Origin: Micromonosporaceae bacterium
Lineage (GTDB): Bacteria; Actinomycetota; Actinomycetes; Mycobacteriales; Micromonosporaceae
NCBI GenBank assembly: GCA_009377645.1
Contig: WHTQ01000015.1
Span: forward strand, 1-61,459
DNA: 61,459 nucleotides
Direction of reading: 5' to 3'
A program made the translations under genes and the position numbers. Positions 1-6,689 of the stretch are shown piece after piece. Below the pieces are notes generated by a model, which saw nothing but the letters and a program-made list of their open reading frames with translations, did not search any database and was not told the DNA's origin. The stretch's first letter is position 1; every line of letters starts with the position of its first letter.

Positions 1-96
1 GAACTGCGCCTCGACGATCAGCCCGGATTCTGGGAGACAGCCGGATACCACAACTACGGCGACCCATGGCGCGAGCAGCGGCACTGGGCAGACTGA
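1..96 (+). CDS. Molybdopterin-dependent oxidoreductase (sulfite-oxidase-like), C-terminal end only
   Basis: Frame 1 is open from the first base of the window to TGA at 94-96 and encodes 31 residues. These end in the motif [11 protein letters not shown] followed by HW, which is typical of the extreme C-terminus of actinobacterial sulfite-oxidase/YedY-like molybdopterin oxidoreductases. The rest of the gene lies upstream of the window. The following flavin reductase gene starts inside this one (31-bp overlap), so the two are probably translated together and the reductase may supply or take electrons from the molybdoenzyme. Family is inferred from a short tail and the gene context. Confidence 0.7.
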   Translation, partial: ELRLDDQPGFWETAGYHNYGDPWREQRHWAD

Positions 97-806
97 CCTG
101 GCAGCCGGCGACGGTCGCCGCCGCCCGGGTGGAGGCTGCGACGGCGCGGACCCTGGTCCTCGACGTCGACGGCTGGACAGGTCACGTGCCGGGCCAGCAC
201 GTCGACGTCCGGTTGACGGCTCCCGACGGCTACACGGCGTACCGCAGCTACTCGATCTCATCCGCTCCGGTGCCCGGCCGGCTCGAGGTGACCGTCCAGG
301 CGGTGGCCGACGGTGAGGTCTCGCCCTACCTCGTCGACGTGGCAGAACCGGGTGACCAATTCGAGATCCGTGGACCGCTCGGCGGCTGGTTCGTACGCCG
401 GCCCGACGATCCGCGCCCGGCCCTGCTGATCGGCGGCGGGTCCGGCGTGGCGCCCCTGATGTCGATGGTGCGTGCGGCGACGAATCCCTCCAGGCTGCTC
501 TACTCCGTCCGATCCCCGTCCGATGCGCTGTTCACCGCGGAACTTGCAACTACAGCAGCCGCAGCTGACGGGCGCGTTGCCGTCACACACGTCTATACCA
601 GGGTCGCGCCCGCCGGCTGGCCGGACCCGCCCCGACGACTGGACACAGACGCCCTCGCCCGCGTCGTCTGGCCCCGCGATGCCGACGCTGTGGCGTTCGT
701 CTGCGGGCCCACCGGATTCGTCGAGACCGCTGCCGACCTGCTCGTCGACATCGGCCACGATCCCGCGAACATCCGCACCGAACGCTTCGGACCCACCGGA
801 GGATGA
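66..806 (+). CDS. FAD/NAD(P)-binding ferredoxin-reductase-type oxidoreductase
   Basis: The 246-residue protein belongs to the ferredoxin-NADP reductase fold. Residues 60-63 carry the RxYS flavin-binding motif (RSYS), residues 123-129 carry the pyridine-nucleotide loop GGGSGVA, and [10 protein letters not shown] near the C-terminus is the nicotinamide-side CGP motif. No 2Fe-2S ferredoxin domain is attached, so a separate electron partner is expected. It overlaps the molybdoenzyme gene upstream and the DUF6510 gene downstream, giving a three-gene operon that recurs in actinobacteria. The likely role is electron transfer for the molybdoenzyme; the substrate is unknown. The ATG at 66 is used because no better start lies nearby. 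Confidence 0.85.
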   Translation: MARAAALGRLTWQPATVAAARVEAATARTLVLDVDGWTGHVPGQHVDVRLTAPDGYTAYRSYSISSAPVPGRLEVTVQAVADGEVSPYLVDVAEPGDQFEIRGPLGGWFVRRPDDPRPALLIGGGSGVAPLMSMVRAATNPSRLLYSVRSPSDALFTAELATTAAAADGRVAVTHVYTRVAPAGWPDPPRRLDTDALARVVWPRDADAVAFVCGPTGFVETAADLLVDIGHDPANIRTERFGPTGG

Positions 807-808
807 TC

Positions 809-1102
809 ATGACGACCACCAACGTCGGAGCCGACGACACACCCTGGGTGGACGGTAACGCCCTCGCCGGACCACTCGGCGAGATCATCGGGACCGACCT
901 CACCGTTGCCGAACTCACCTGCGCCAGCTGCCGGACGACCCGCCCGCTGGCCGCGATGCGCGTGTTCGACCGAGCGCCCGGCCTCGTCGCCCGATGCCCC
1001 GGCTGCCAGGACGTCGTCATGCGCGTGGTACGCACCAGCAGCCACGTCCTGGTCGACCTGCGTGGATCGCTGGTCCTCAGCCTCCCGGCACCGACTGCCT
1101 GA
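809..1102 (+). CDS. DUF6510 family zinc-ribbon-like protein
   Basis: This small protein (97 residues from the ATG at 809) has two CxxC pairs, CASC and CPGC, about 27 residues apart, which look like a rubredoxin-like or zinc-ribbon metal site. It fits the DUF6510 family, found next to sulfite-oxidase-like molybdoenzymes and their flavin reductase, as here. Another ATG sits at 803, but GGAGG at 798-802 is correctly spaced (6 nt) only for 809. The gene overlaps or abuts the reductase stop, so it is translationally coupled. Function is unknown; a metal-binding accessory or electron-transfer role is an inference. Confidence 0.75.
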   Translation: MTTTNVGADDTPWVDGNALAGPLGEIIGTDLTVAELTCASCRTTRPLAAMRVFDRAPGLVARCPGCQDVVMRVVRTSSHVLVDLRGSLVLSLPAPTA

Positions 1103-1228
1103 GCGCCAAGAATCCGCCGCTCACCCGAGCCAAGATCGTGTGGCCCGGACACGCGTCGCGGCTGACTCCGCCTGGCTCACCTGAACCAGCCGGAGTCGAC
1201 GCGCGGTCGGAGTGAGCACACCCCGCGG

Positions 1229-1783
1229 TCAGCCGGAGGTGGCGGCGCGCCTGGGCAGCACCCAGCCTACGCGCGGGAAGTGGCAGGTGTACCCGTTCGG
1301 ATACCTCTCCAGGTAGTCCTGGTGCTCCGGCTCGGCCTCCCAGAACGGACCAGCGGGCTCGACGGTCGTCACCGCCTTGCCGGGCCACAGGCCCGAGGCG
1401 TCCACGTCCGCGATCGTGTCACGGGCAATCTGCTCCTGCTCCGGGGAAAGCGGGAAGATGGCCGAGCGGTAACTCGTCCCGATGTCGTTGCCCTGACGGT
1501 TCAGCGTCGACGGGTCGTGGATCTGGAAGAAGAACGCCAGGATGTCGCGATAGGTCGTCTTCGTGGGATCGAAGACGATCTCCACAGCCTCGGCGTGGCC
1601 CGGATGGTGGCGATACGTCGCATGGTCGTTCTCGCCGCCGGTGTAACCCACGCGGGTATCCAGCACACCGGGCTGGCGGCGGATGAGGCCCTCCGCACCC
1701 CAGAAGCACCCACCGGCCAGAACAGCCGTCTCGGTGCCCGGGATGCGCGTGATCTGTCCGGTGTCGTTGATCCCACTGGTCAT
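1229..1783 (-). CDS. msrA: Peptide-methionine (S)-S-oxide reductase MsrA
   Basis: MsrA reduces the S epimer of methionine sulfoxide in proteins and free methionine, repairing oxidative damage in the cytoplasm. The 184-residue protein carries the family signature GCFWG with the catalytic cysteine at residue 26, followed by [12 protein letters not shown] and the [11 protein letters not shown] stretch that forms the substrate pocket. Its length is normal for the family. The start ATG overlaps the stop of the upstream msrB gene by 4 bp, so the two are translated from one message and cover both sulfoxide epimers. Confidence 0.95.
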   Translation of the reverse strand: MTSGINDTGQITRIPGTETAVLAGGCFWGAEGLIRRQPGVLDTRVGYTGGENDHATYRHHPGHAEAVEIVFDPTKTTYRDILAFFFQIHDPSTLNRQGNDIGTSYRSAIFPLSPEQEQIARDTIADVDASGLWPGKAVTTVEPAGPFWEAEPEHQDYLERYPNGYTCHFPRVGWVLPRRAATSG

Positions 1784-2259
1784 GGTGCATCCTCCTCCGC
1801 GCTGGTGGTCTCGGCCGTGTCGAACAGCGCGCGATACTCGCCGTAACCCTGCGCCTCGAGCTCGGCGACCGGAACGAAACGCAGCGCGGCCGAGTTCATG
1901 CAGTACCGCTGGCCCCCGGCATCGGCGGGCCCGTCATCGAACACGTGTCCGAGGTGACTGTCGGCGGCCGCGGACCGCACCTCCGTGCGGGTCATCCAAA
2001 GCGACCCATCAGTCTTCGTGCGAACGGCGTCGGCCACAATCGGCTTCGTGAAGCTCGGCCATCCCGTGCCGCTGTCGTACTTGTCGGTCGACGAGAACAG
2101 CGGCTGGCCGGAGACCACGTCCACGTAGATACCGGGCTCATGGTTGTTCCAGTACTCGTTGCCGAACGCCGGCTCGGTCCGGTCCTCCTGGGTGACGCGG
2201 TACTGGCTGTCAGTGAGGCCGCTCAGCGCCTCCGGAGTCTTGCTGTAGTCGTGTGGCAC
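1780..2259 (-). CDS. msrB: Peptide-methionine (R)-S-oxide reductase MsrB, zinc-free type
   Basis: MsrB reduces the R epimer of methionine sulfoxide. The 159-residue protein has the conserved [17 protein letters not shown] and [11 protein letters not shown] blocks; the nucleophilic cysteine is residue 120. The two CxxC pairs that bind structural zinc in many MsrB proteins are absent (VDVVSGQ and SAAADSH stand in their places), and the resolving cysteine usual in GCGWPSF is threonine here, so Cys120 is the only cysteine in the protein. Regeneration must therefore use an external thiol directly. The start is GTG at 2259, preceded by AGGAGG. It is the first gene of the msrB-msrA operon. Confidence 0.93.
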   Translation of the reverse strand: MPHDYSKTPEALSGLTDSQYRVTQEDRTEPAFGNEYWNNHEPGIYVDVVSGQPLFSSTDKYDSGTGWPSFTKPIVADAVRTKTDGSLWMTRTEVRSAAADSHLGHVFDDGPADAGGQRYCMNSAALRFVPVAELEAQGYGEYRALFDTAETTSAEEDAP

Positions 2260-2419
2260 GATCCTCCTCTTCAGGCGTCGCTGGCTGCGGCGCCACTTAG
2301 AAGAACACTCCCCGTGTGTGTTTTGGTCCCGGGTCGCTGGGGACTAGCTGCGACTTCGGACTCAGGCTCGGCGGGGCTGGGGACCCGGGGATGTCCGCAG
2401 CCCCGCCGGCGCGATCCCG
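2260..2419. other. Intergenic region upstream of msrB
   Basis: About 160 bp with no convincing gene. Only the AGGAGG ribosome site for msrB (minus strand, about 2262-2267) is recognisable. No promoter hexamers were identified with confidence. Confidence 0.4.
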
Positions 2420-2551
2420 GCGTTACGTTTCGAGGGTCGGTTGCGTCCGGCCATGACACCGCCGTCGACGTCGACGATGGCGCCGGTCATCCGGCTCGAC
2501 CTGTCCGACAGCAGGAACGACACCGCGTGCGCGATGTCCTGCGGGCTGCCG
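2420..2551 (-). pseudogene. Remnant of an SDR gene 3' end, direct copy of 3682-3812
   Basis: This 132-bp segment matches 3682-3812 with 9 substitutions and one 1-bp indel (about 92% identity) in the same orientation. On the minus strand it still encodes the SDR tail [15 protein letters not shown] followed by [17 protein letters not shown], but the stop codon of the intact gene has become CGA. An in-frame TAA and unrelated sequence replace the rest of the gene just upstream. It is a non-functional fragment. With the intact copy it forms direct repeats around the MDR gene at 2687-3604. Confidence 0.85.
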
Positions 2552-2686
2552 GGAGCTGGTTACGCCGGGTGCCACCCAGGTAGCGGACCAGTCCGATGAC
2601 GTCTTCCGGTACGAGTCGCCCGACCTGGCCACGCGGCCGACGCTGATCCACAAGGAGGGCAGGACCGCTCGCTGTCCCCTGAGTCC
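2552..2686. other. Unassigned sequence between SDR remnant and MDR gene
   Basis: These 135 bp are not part of the duplicated segment. Short open stretches exist on both strands but none has a recognisable start or family motif. It may be a scar left when the SDR copy was broken. Confidence 0.4.
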
Positions 2687-3604
2687 TCACGGACGAACGC
2701 GGATGATCGTCTTCCCCTTGATCCGCTCGGTCGGATTGAAGGCGGCGACGGCATCGTCGAAGGTCGCCACGTTGCCGATGTTCGTCCGCAGCCGCCCGTC
2801 CCGCACCCGCCGGACGACCTCACTCAGTTGCGCGCGATCGGCCTCAACGACGAAGTCGACCGCCAGGCCGCCGGCCGGCCGGGCCTCCGGAGGCCCAGCG
2901 ATGCTCACCAGCATTCCTCCGGCCCGAACCAGGCCCGCGGACCGCCTCCCGACGTCGCCGCCGATGACATCGAAAACCAGACCGACTCCGCCGACGTCTT
3001 CCAGCGCGTCGTTGTCGAGGTCGACGAACTCCCGCGCGCCGAAGTCGAGCGCGGTCTGCCGGTCGGCGGCACGTCCAGTGCCGATGACATAGGCGCCCGC
3101 CCCGCGGGCGAGCTGCGTCACCATCGAGCCGACTCCACCAGCCGCACCGTGCACGAGAACGCTCTGCCCCACCTGGAAGCGGCCGTGCACGAACAGTCCC
3201 TGCCACGCGGTCAGGCCCGAGATCGGCAGGCTCGCGCCCACCGTGAAGTCGACATCACCCGGCAGCGGCGCGAGGTTACGCGCCTCGACGGCCACATACT
3301 CCGCCAGCGTGCCGTCACGAGTCCAATCCGCGAGCCCGAACACCCGCTGTCCCACCGACAGCCCCCTCGTGCCATAGCCGAGAGCGCTGACCACCCCGGC
3401 CACCTCGTGCCCAGGGATCGACGGCGTCCGGTCACGGCCAAGCCGATCGGTCCAAGTCCCGGGCCACGTCAGCTCGCCAGGGGTAAATCCCGACGCATGA
3501 ACCTGAACAACGACATCGTTCCCCGCCGCGTCCGGCTCCGGACGCTCCACCAGCATCATCCCGGCCGTTCCCGCAGCCTCATCCGTCACCACAATCGCCT
3601 TCAT
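2687..3604 (-). CDS. MDR-family NADP-dependent oxidoreductase (quinone-oxidoreductase-like)
   Basis: A 305-residue zinc-independent medium-chain dehydrogenase/reductase. The N-terminal GroES-like domain shows the GHEVAGVV motif, followed by a Rossmann domain with VLVHGAAGGVGSMV for NADP binding. The usual structural-zinc cysteines are absent, as in the quinone oxidoreductase branch. The start ATG at 3604 has an AGGGAGG ribosome site with good spacing; a longer reading frame upstream lacks one. The gene lies between the intact SDR gene and its truncated copy, suggesting it arrived with or caused that duplication. Substrate is unknown; enoyl or quinone reduction is typical of the family. Confidence 0.9.
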   Translation of the reverse strand: MKAIVVTDEAAGTAGMMLVERPEPDAAGNDVVVQVHASGFTPGELTWPGTWTDRLGRDRTPSIPGHEVAGVVSALGYGTRGLSVGQRVFGLADWTRDGTLAEYVAVEARNLAPLPGDVDFTVGASLPISGLTAWQGLFVHGRFQVGQSVLVHGAAGGVGSMVTQLARGAGAYVIGTGRAADRQTALDFGAREFVDLDNDALEDVGGVGLVFDVIGGDVGRRSAGLVRAGGMLVSIAGPPEARPAGGLAVDFVVEADRAQLSEVVRRVRDGRLRTNIGNVATFDDAVAAFNPTERIKGKTIIRVRP

Positions 3605-3697
3605 CCGGCGCCTCCCTAAATCCAGCCCTCGCCTACACGGCATTTTCGGTTCACCAGCATTGATTTCCCCGCGGGCGCGGGGCGTTACGTTTCGAGG

Positions 3698-4471
3698 TCA
3701 GTTGCGCCCGGCCATGATGCCGCCGTCGACGTCGACGATGGCGCCGGTCATCCAGCTCGACTTGTCCGACAGCAGGAACGACACCGCGTTCGCGATGTCC
3801 TCCGGACTGCCGACGCGTCCCAGCGGGTGGAAGCTGGCGAAGCTGTCGACGGTTTCATCGAGCTTGTCCGCTGGGAGGAAGCGCAGGTACAGGGGTGTCT
3901 TCACGACCGCAGGCGCGACCGCGTTGACCCGGATGCCGTGCGGCGCCAGCTCGATCGCGAGGGCCTTAGTGAACGAGTGCATGCCGCCCTTCTGCACGGA
4001 GTAGCCGGAGTGCGGCGTCGCCGCGATGCCCTGGTGCGCCCACATCGAGCCGACGTTAACGATGGCGCCGCCCTGGCCCCCGGCGACCATGCCCGCGACG
4101 ACGGTCTGCGTGATGAAGAACAGCGCGCGGTTCAGTTCGTTGTACGAGTCGTAGAAGGCTTCGTCGTACTCGCTGAACGCCTTCGGGATGAAGAAACCCG
4201 CGGCGTTGACGAGCAGGGTCGCGTCGGCGTGCTCGGCGGCGAGCTGCTTTCGGACCTCGGGCACCTGGTCGCGGTCGGTCAGCTCGGCCGTGATGCCCCA
4301 CGCCTTTCCGTTCTGCGACAACGTTTCGACCGCGGACCGGACCCTGTCCTGGTCTCGGCCCGTGATCACGGCGGTGCCGCCCCCGGCGACGACTTGGTGG
4401 GCCGTGGCCAGGCCCATGCCGCTGCTGCCGCCGACGACCACGACCTTACGGCCCTCGAAGCTCTCACTCAT
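3698..4471 (-). CDS. SDR-family oxidoreductase
   Basis: A classical short-chain dehydrogenase/reductase of 257 residues. It has the cofactor glycine motif GGSSGMG at 14-20, NAAG at 89-92, and the catalytic Ser142, Tyr157 and Lys161 (YSVQK). The C-terminal block [17 protein letters not shown] is typical. It should reduce or oxidise an NAD(P)-linked carbonyl or alcohol; the substrate cannot be told. A strong promoter with two tandem operators lies upstream on the same strand (4617-4678), so expression is probably controlled by a repressor. A degraded copy of its 3' end lies at 2420-2551. Confidence 0.93.
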   Translation of the reverse strand: MSESFEGRKVVVVGGSSGMGLATAHQVVAGGGTAVITGRDQDRVRSAVETLSQNGKAWGITAELTDRDQVPEVRKQLAAEHADATLLVNAAGFFIPKAFSEYDEAFYDSYNELNRALFFITQTVVAGMVAGGQGGAIVNVGSMWAHQGIAATPHSGYSVQKGGMHSFTKALAIELAPHGIRVNAVAPAVVKTPLYLRFLPADKLDETVDSFASFHPLGRVGSPEDIANAVSFLLSDKSSWMTGAIVDVDGGIMAGRN

Positions 4472-4616
4472 GATAGTTGTTCCTTCCCCACCGAATCGCG
4501 ATTTGGGTTGGCAGAACCCGGTTCCCCGGGAGTGGCGCGACGTCCGTGGAACTCGGCGCCGGTCGGTCCACGTCAGACAGTTCGTCGCTAGCGGAGGGAC
4601 ACGGCCGGACGACCCG

Positions 4617-4646
4617 AACCTAGTCTCGGCAGAACTGGTCTGTCAA
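4617..4646 (-). promoter_or_regulatory. Promoter of the SDR gene
   Basis: On the minus strand a perfect TTGACA (-35, plus coordinates 4641-4646) is followed after exactly 18 nt by TAGGTT (-10, 4617-4622). It points at the SDR gene starting at 4471, giving a leader of about 140 nt. Two operator-like repeats overlap and flank the -35 box. Confidence 0.65.
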
Positions 4647-4678
4647 GTCCACTCTTGAGATCAAGCGGGTACTTGATC
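4643..4678. promoter_or_regulatory. Tandem operator: two TCAAG-N6-CTTGA sites
   Basis: TCAAG-N6-CTTGA occurs at 4643-4658 and again at 4661-4676 (the second extends to GATCAAG-N6-CTTGATC at 4659-4678). Their centres are 18 bp apart. The first covers the -35 box of the SDR promoter. The arrangement suggests cooperative binding of a dimeric repressor (for example MarR, TetR or MerR type). No regulator gene is adjacent. Confidence 0.6.
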
Positions 4679-4927
4679 TGGACGAGTTCCGAACCTACTT
4701 CACGTAGAACAGCCGAGGAACACGCCGTGATCCCGCACTGCCCTCGACGACGGACACGGCACGGGCACATCCGTTAGACCTGCAGGTTAGGTGCGGCTGC
4801 TCGGCGGGACCCCTGCCACCTCCCGGCCGAACCGATCCGAGTGGAGCCGCAGACGGCACCGGAAAGCCCTCGGTTGACCTCAGTCCGCACCGAACGTTGA
4901 TCGGGACTACAGGGTCCAATCCCGGCG
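4679..4927. other. Intergenic region, no gene seen
   Basis: About 250 bp between the SDR control region and the BTAD remnant. Short open frames are present but have no ribosome sites or family motifs. It is probably decayed sequence. Confidence 0.35.
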
Positions 4928-5136
4928 AACCTGCGCAGCCACGCCTGTGCGCTGCGGCGGCTGCTGGACGGCCGCCTGGCGGCCCGGGCCGGCGGGTACG
5001 AGCTGCGGGTGTGGGACGCGGAGCTGGACGCGGACCGGTTCGCCCGGCTGGCCAGCGTGGGCGGGCGGCGCTGGCCGACCACCAGCCAGCGGCGGCGCGG
5101 CTGACGCTGCGCCGGGCGCTGGCGCTGTGGCATGGC
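4928..5136 (+). pseudogene. Frameshifted fragment of a SARP/AfsR-type BTAD regulator
   Basis: Conceptual translation gives the start of a bacterial transcriptional activation domain: NLRSHACALRRLLDG, then RAGGYELRV and ELDADRFARL. About 5058-5062 the reading frame slips by one base, after which GRAALADHQPAAARL and TLRRALALWHG continue the same domain in another frame. The sequence ends there, so both the DNA-binding domain and the rest of the regulator are missing. It lies next to tRNA-Arg, a common site of insertion and decay. The gene is clearly non-functional. Confidence 0.75.
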
Positions 5137-5308
5137 AGCAGCGCCGGGAGCGGGCTGGCCCGAGAAGGTTGCCTCGACAGTGCACGAACCTGTAACCGCA
5201 GCTCACAGCCTTGGCGGTGGCCGGAAGAACCCGCCGGGGGTCTCTACATGTCCGCGCGTTGTTGCAGATCAGCGGTGGTGAAGGGGCGCGCATTGACCCG
5301 GTTGTTCG

Positions 5309-5381
5309 CGGCCCCGGCAGGATTCGAACCTGCGACACGCGGTTTAGAAGACCGCTGCTCTATCCCCTGAGCTACGAGGCC
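5309..5381 (-). tRNA. tRNA-Arg (anticodon TCT)
   Basis: The minus strand folds as a standard 73-nt tRNA. The acceptor stem GGCCTCG pairs with CGGGGCC (one T-G pair), the D stem is GCTC/GAGC, the anticodon stem GCGGT/ACCGC holds the loop CTTCTAA with anticodon TCT, and the T arm is GCAGG-TTCGAAT-CCTGC. The discriminator base is G and CCA is not encoded. It decodes AGA, a rare codon in such a GC-rich genome. Confidence 0.96.
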
Positions 5382-5410
5382 CACACTGCATAGTAACCGG
5401 CACGGCGGGG

Positions 5411-6367
5411 TCAGGTACCGGCGAGCCGCTCGACCACCGGCGCCAGCTCGTCGACCTCACCGACCATGATGGAGCTGATCCCGAACCGCTCCCGGAGCTC
5501 CTGGAACTTCTGGGTCAGGCCCTCGACCGAGCCGATGAACGCGTGCGGCGAGCCGAGCAGCTGGTCGGCGGTGACCTCGATGCCGGTCCGGGCGGTCAGC
5601 TGGTCGGCCCGCTCCTGTGTCACCGCCCGGGCTCGGTCGGTGACCACCACCGGACCGGCGGTCGGGTACGTGTTCAGCTCAAGCTGGTCGAACCGCGCTC
5701 CGGCCGCCGTCCGGATCCAGCCGATCTTCTGCTCGGTGGCCTCGGCGGTCAGGCTCTGCGGGTCCAGCCGCGGCGCGCCCAGCCCATCGGTCTGCAGCCG
5801 CGGCGCCAGCCCCACGATGTCGGCCTGCTGCCCGGCCAGAGTCAGCACCCGCCGGCCGCCGCCGCCGATGAACAGCGGCGGGTGCGGCCGCTGGACCGGC
5901 TTCGGCTGGCCGTCGTAGCTGGTGATGGTGTAGTGCTCGCCGGCGAACGAGAACGGCCCCTCGCCGAAGCAGCCTTTGAGCACCGCCGTCGCCTCGGCCA
6001 ACCGCGAGATCCGGGTCCCGGCCGGCGGGAACGGCAGCCCGATCGCGGCGTGCTCGGCCCGGTTCCAGCCGGCGCCGATCCCGACCTCGAGCCGGCCCCC
6101 CGAGAGCACGTCCAGGCTGGCCAGATCCTGCGCGAGCACCGCCGGGTGGCGCAACCCCACGTTGAGCACGAACGTGCCGACCCGGATCCGATCGGTGAGC
6201 GCCGCAACCGTTGCCAGCAACGGGATCGGCGCGTGCTGGGCGAGCAGGTGGTCGGGCAGAACCAGGGCGCTGTAGCCGATCGACTCGGCCCGGCGGGTGA
6301 GGTCGGTCAGCTGCGGGCGGTCGACGATGTCGCGGCCCGGGAGGCCGAGGAACCGGAACGGACGCAC
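5411..6367 (-). CDS. LLM-class F420-dependent oxidoreductase
   Basis: A 318-residue luciferase-like monooxygenase-fold protein close to the TIGR03621-type F420-dependent family. Diagnostic blocks are RVGTFVLNVGLRHPAVLAQD, LDVLSGGRLEVGIGAGW and HPPLFIGGGGRRVL. Such enzymes use deazaflavin F420 for hydride transfer to an unknown substrate, and F420 use is common in actinomycetes. The start is GTG at 6367. The gene stands alone, next to tRNA-Arg and divergent from the protease gene. Confidence 0.9.
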   Translation of the reverse strand: MRPFRFLGLPGRDIVDRPQLTDLTRRAESIGYSALVLPDHLLAQHAPIPLLATVAALTDRIRVGTFVLNVGLRHPAVLAQDLASLDVLSGGRLEVGIGAGWNRAEHAAIGLPFPPAGTRISRLAEATAVLKGCFGEGPFSFAGEHYTITSYDGQPKPVQRPHPPLFIGGGGRRVLTLAGQQADIVGLAPRLQTDGLGAPRLDPQSLTAEATEQKIGWIRTAAGARFDQLELNTYPTAGPVVVTDRARAVTQERADQLTARTGIEVTADQLLGSPHAFIGSVEGLTQKFQELRERFGISSIMVGEVDELAPVVERLAGT

Positions 6368-6689
6368 CCGGGCATCATCGCACGGCCGGGTGGGTGCGGG
6401 CCGGCGTGCCGTCCCCGCAGGCCGAGGGAAGCCGGGGTCGATTTATCGGGATTGCGGCAAGTATAGGAAATCCCTGAATACTGTAGAACTGACTTGTCAG
6501 CGCATATCATAATTGCAGTCAGAATAGCCGAAATCGTAACACTTGACGGCCGTGGAACCCTTCTGCGACGATTTCCGGAATGCTAGTCCGCCGATTACCG
6601 CACCCCCGTTAGTCTGGACTATCAGCAGCCAGCCGCCGCCGTGCGGGCCGGCCGCGGCCCAGGATCCGACCCCCCTAAGGAAGGGCCAG
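6368..6689. promoter_or_regulatory. Divergent intergenic region with candidate promoter for the protease
   Basis: This 322-bp AT-richer stretch separates the LLM gene from the protease. A dyad CTGAC-TT-GTCAG lies at 6489-6500. On the plus strand TTGCAG (6513-6518) and TAACAC (6537-6542) are 18 nt apart and could be a weak promoter. The protease ribosome site AAGGA is at about 6677-6683. No gene is seen. Confidence 0.4.

Noticed and set aside
5281-5410. Attachment-site duplication of the tRNA-Arg 3' end
   Set aside because: I found no second copy of the tRNA 3' end in the window, so no att site is claimed.
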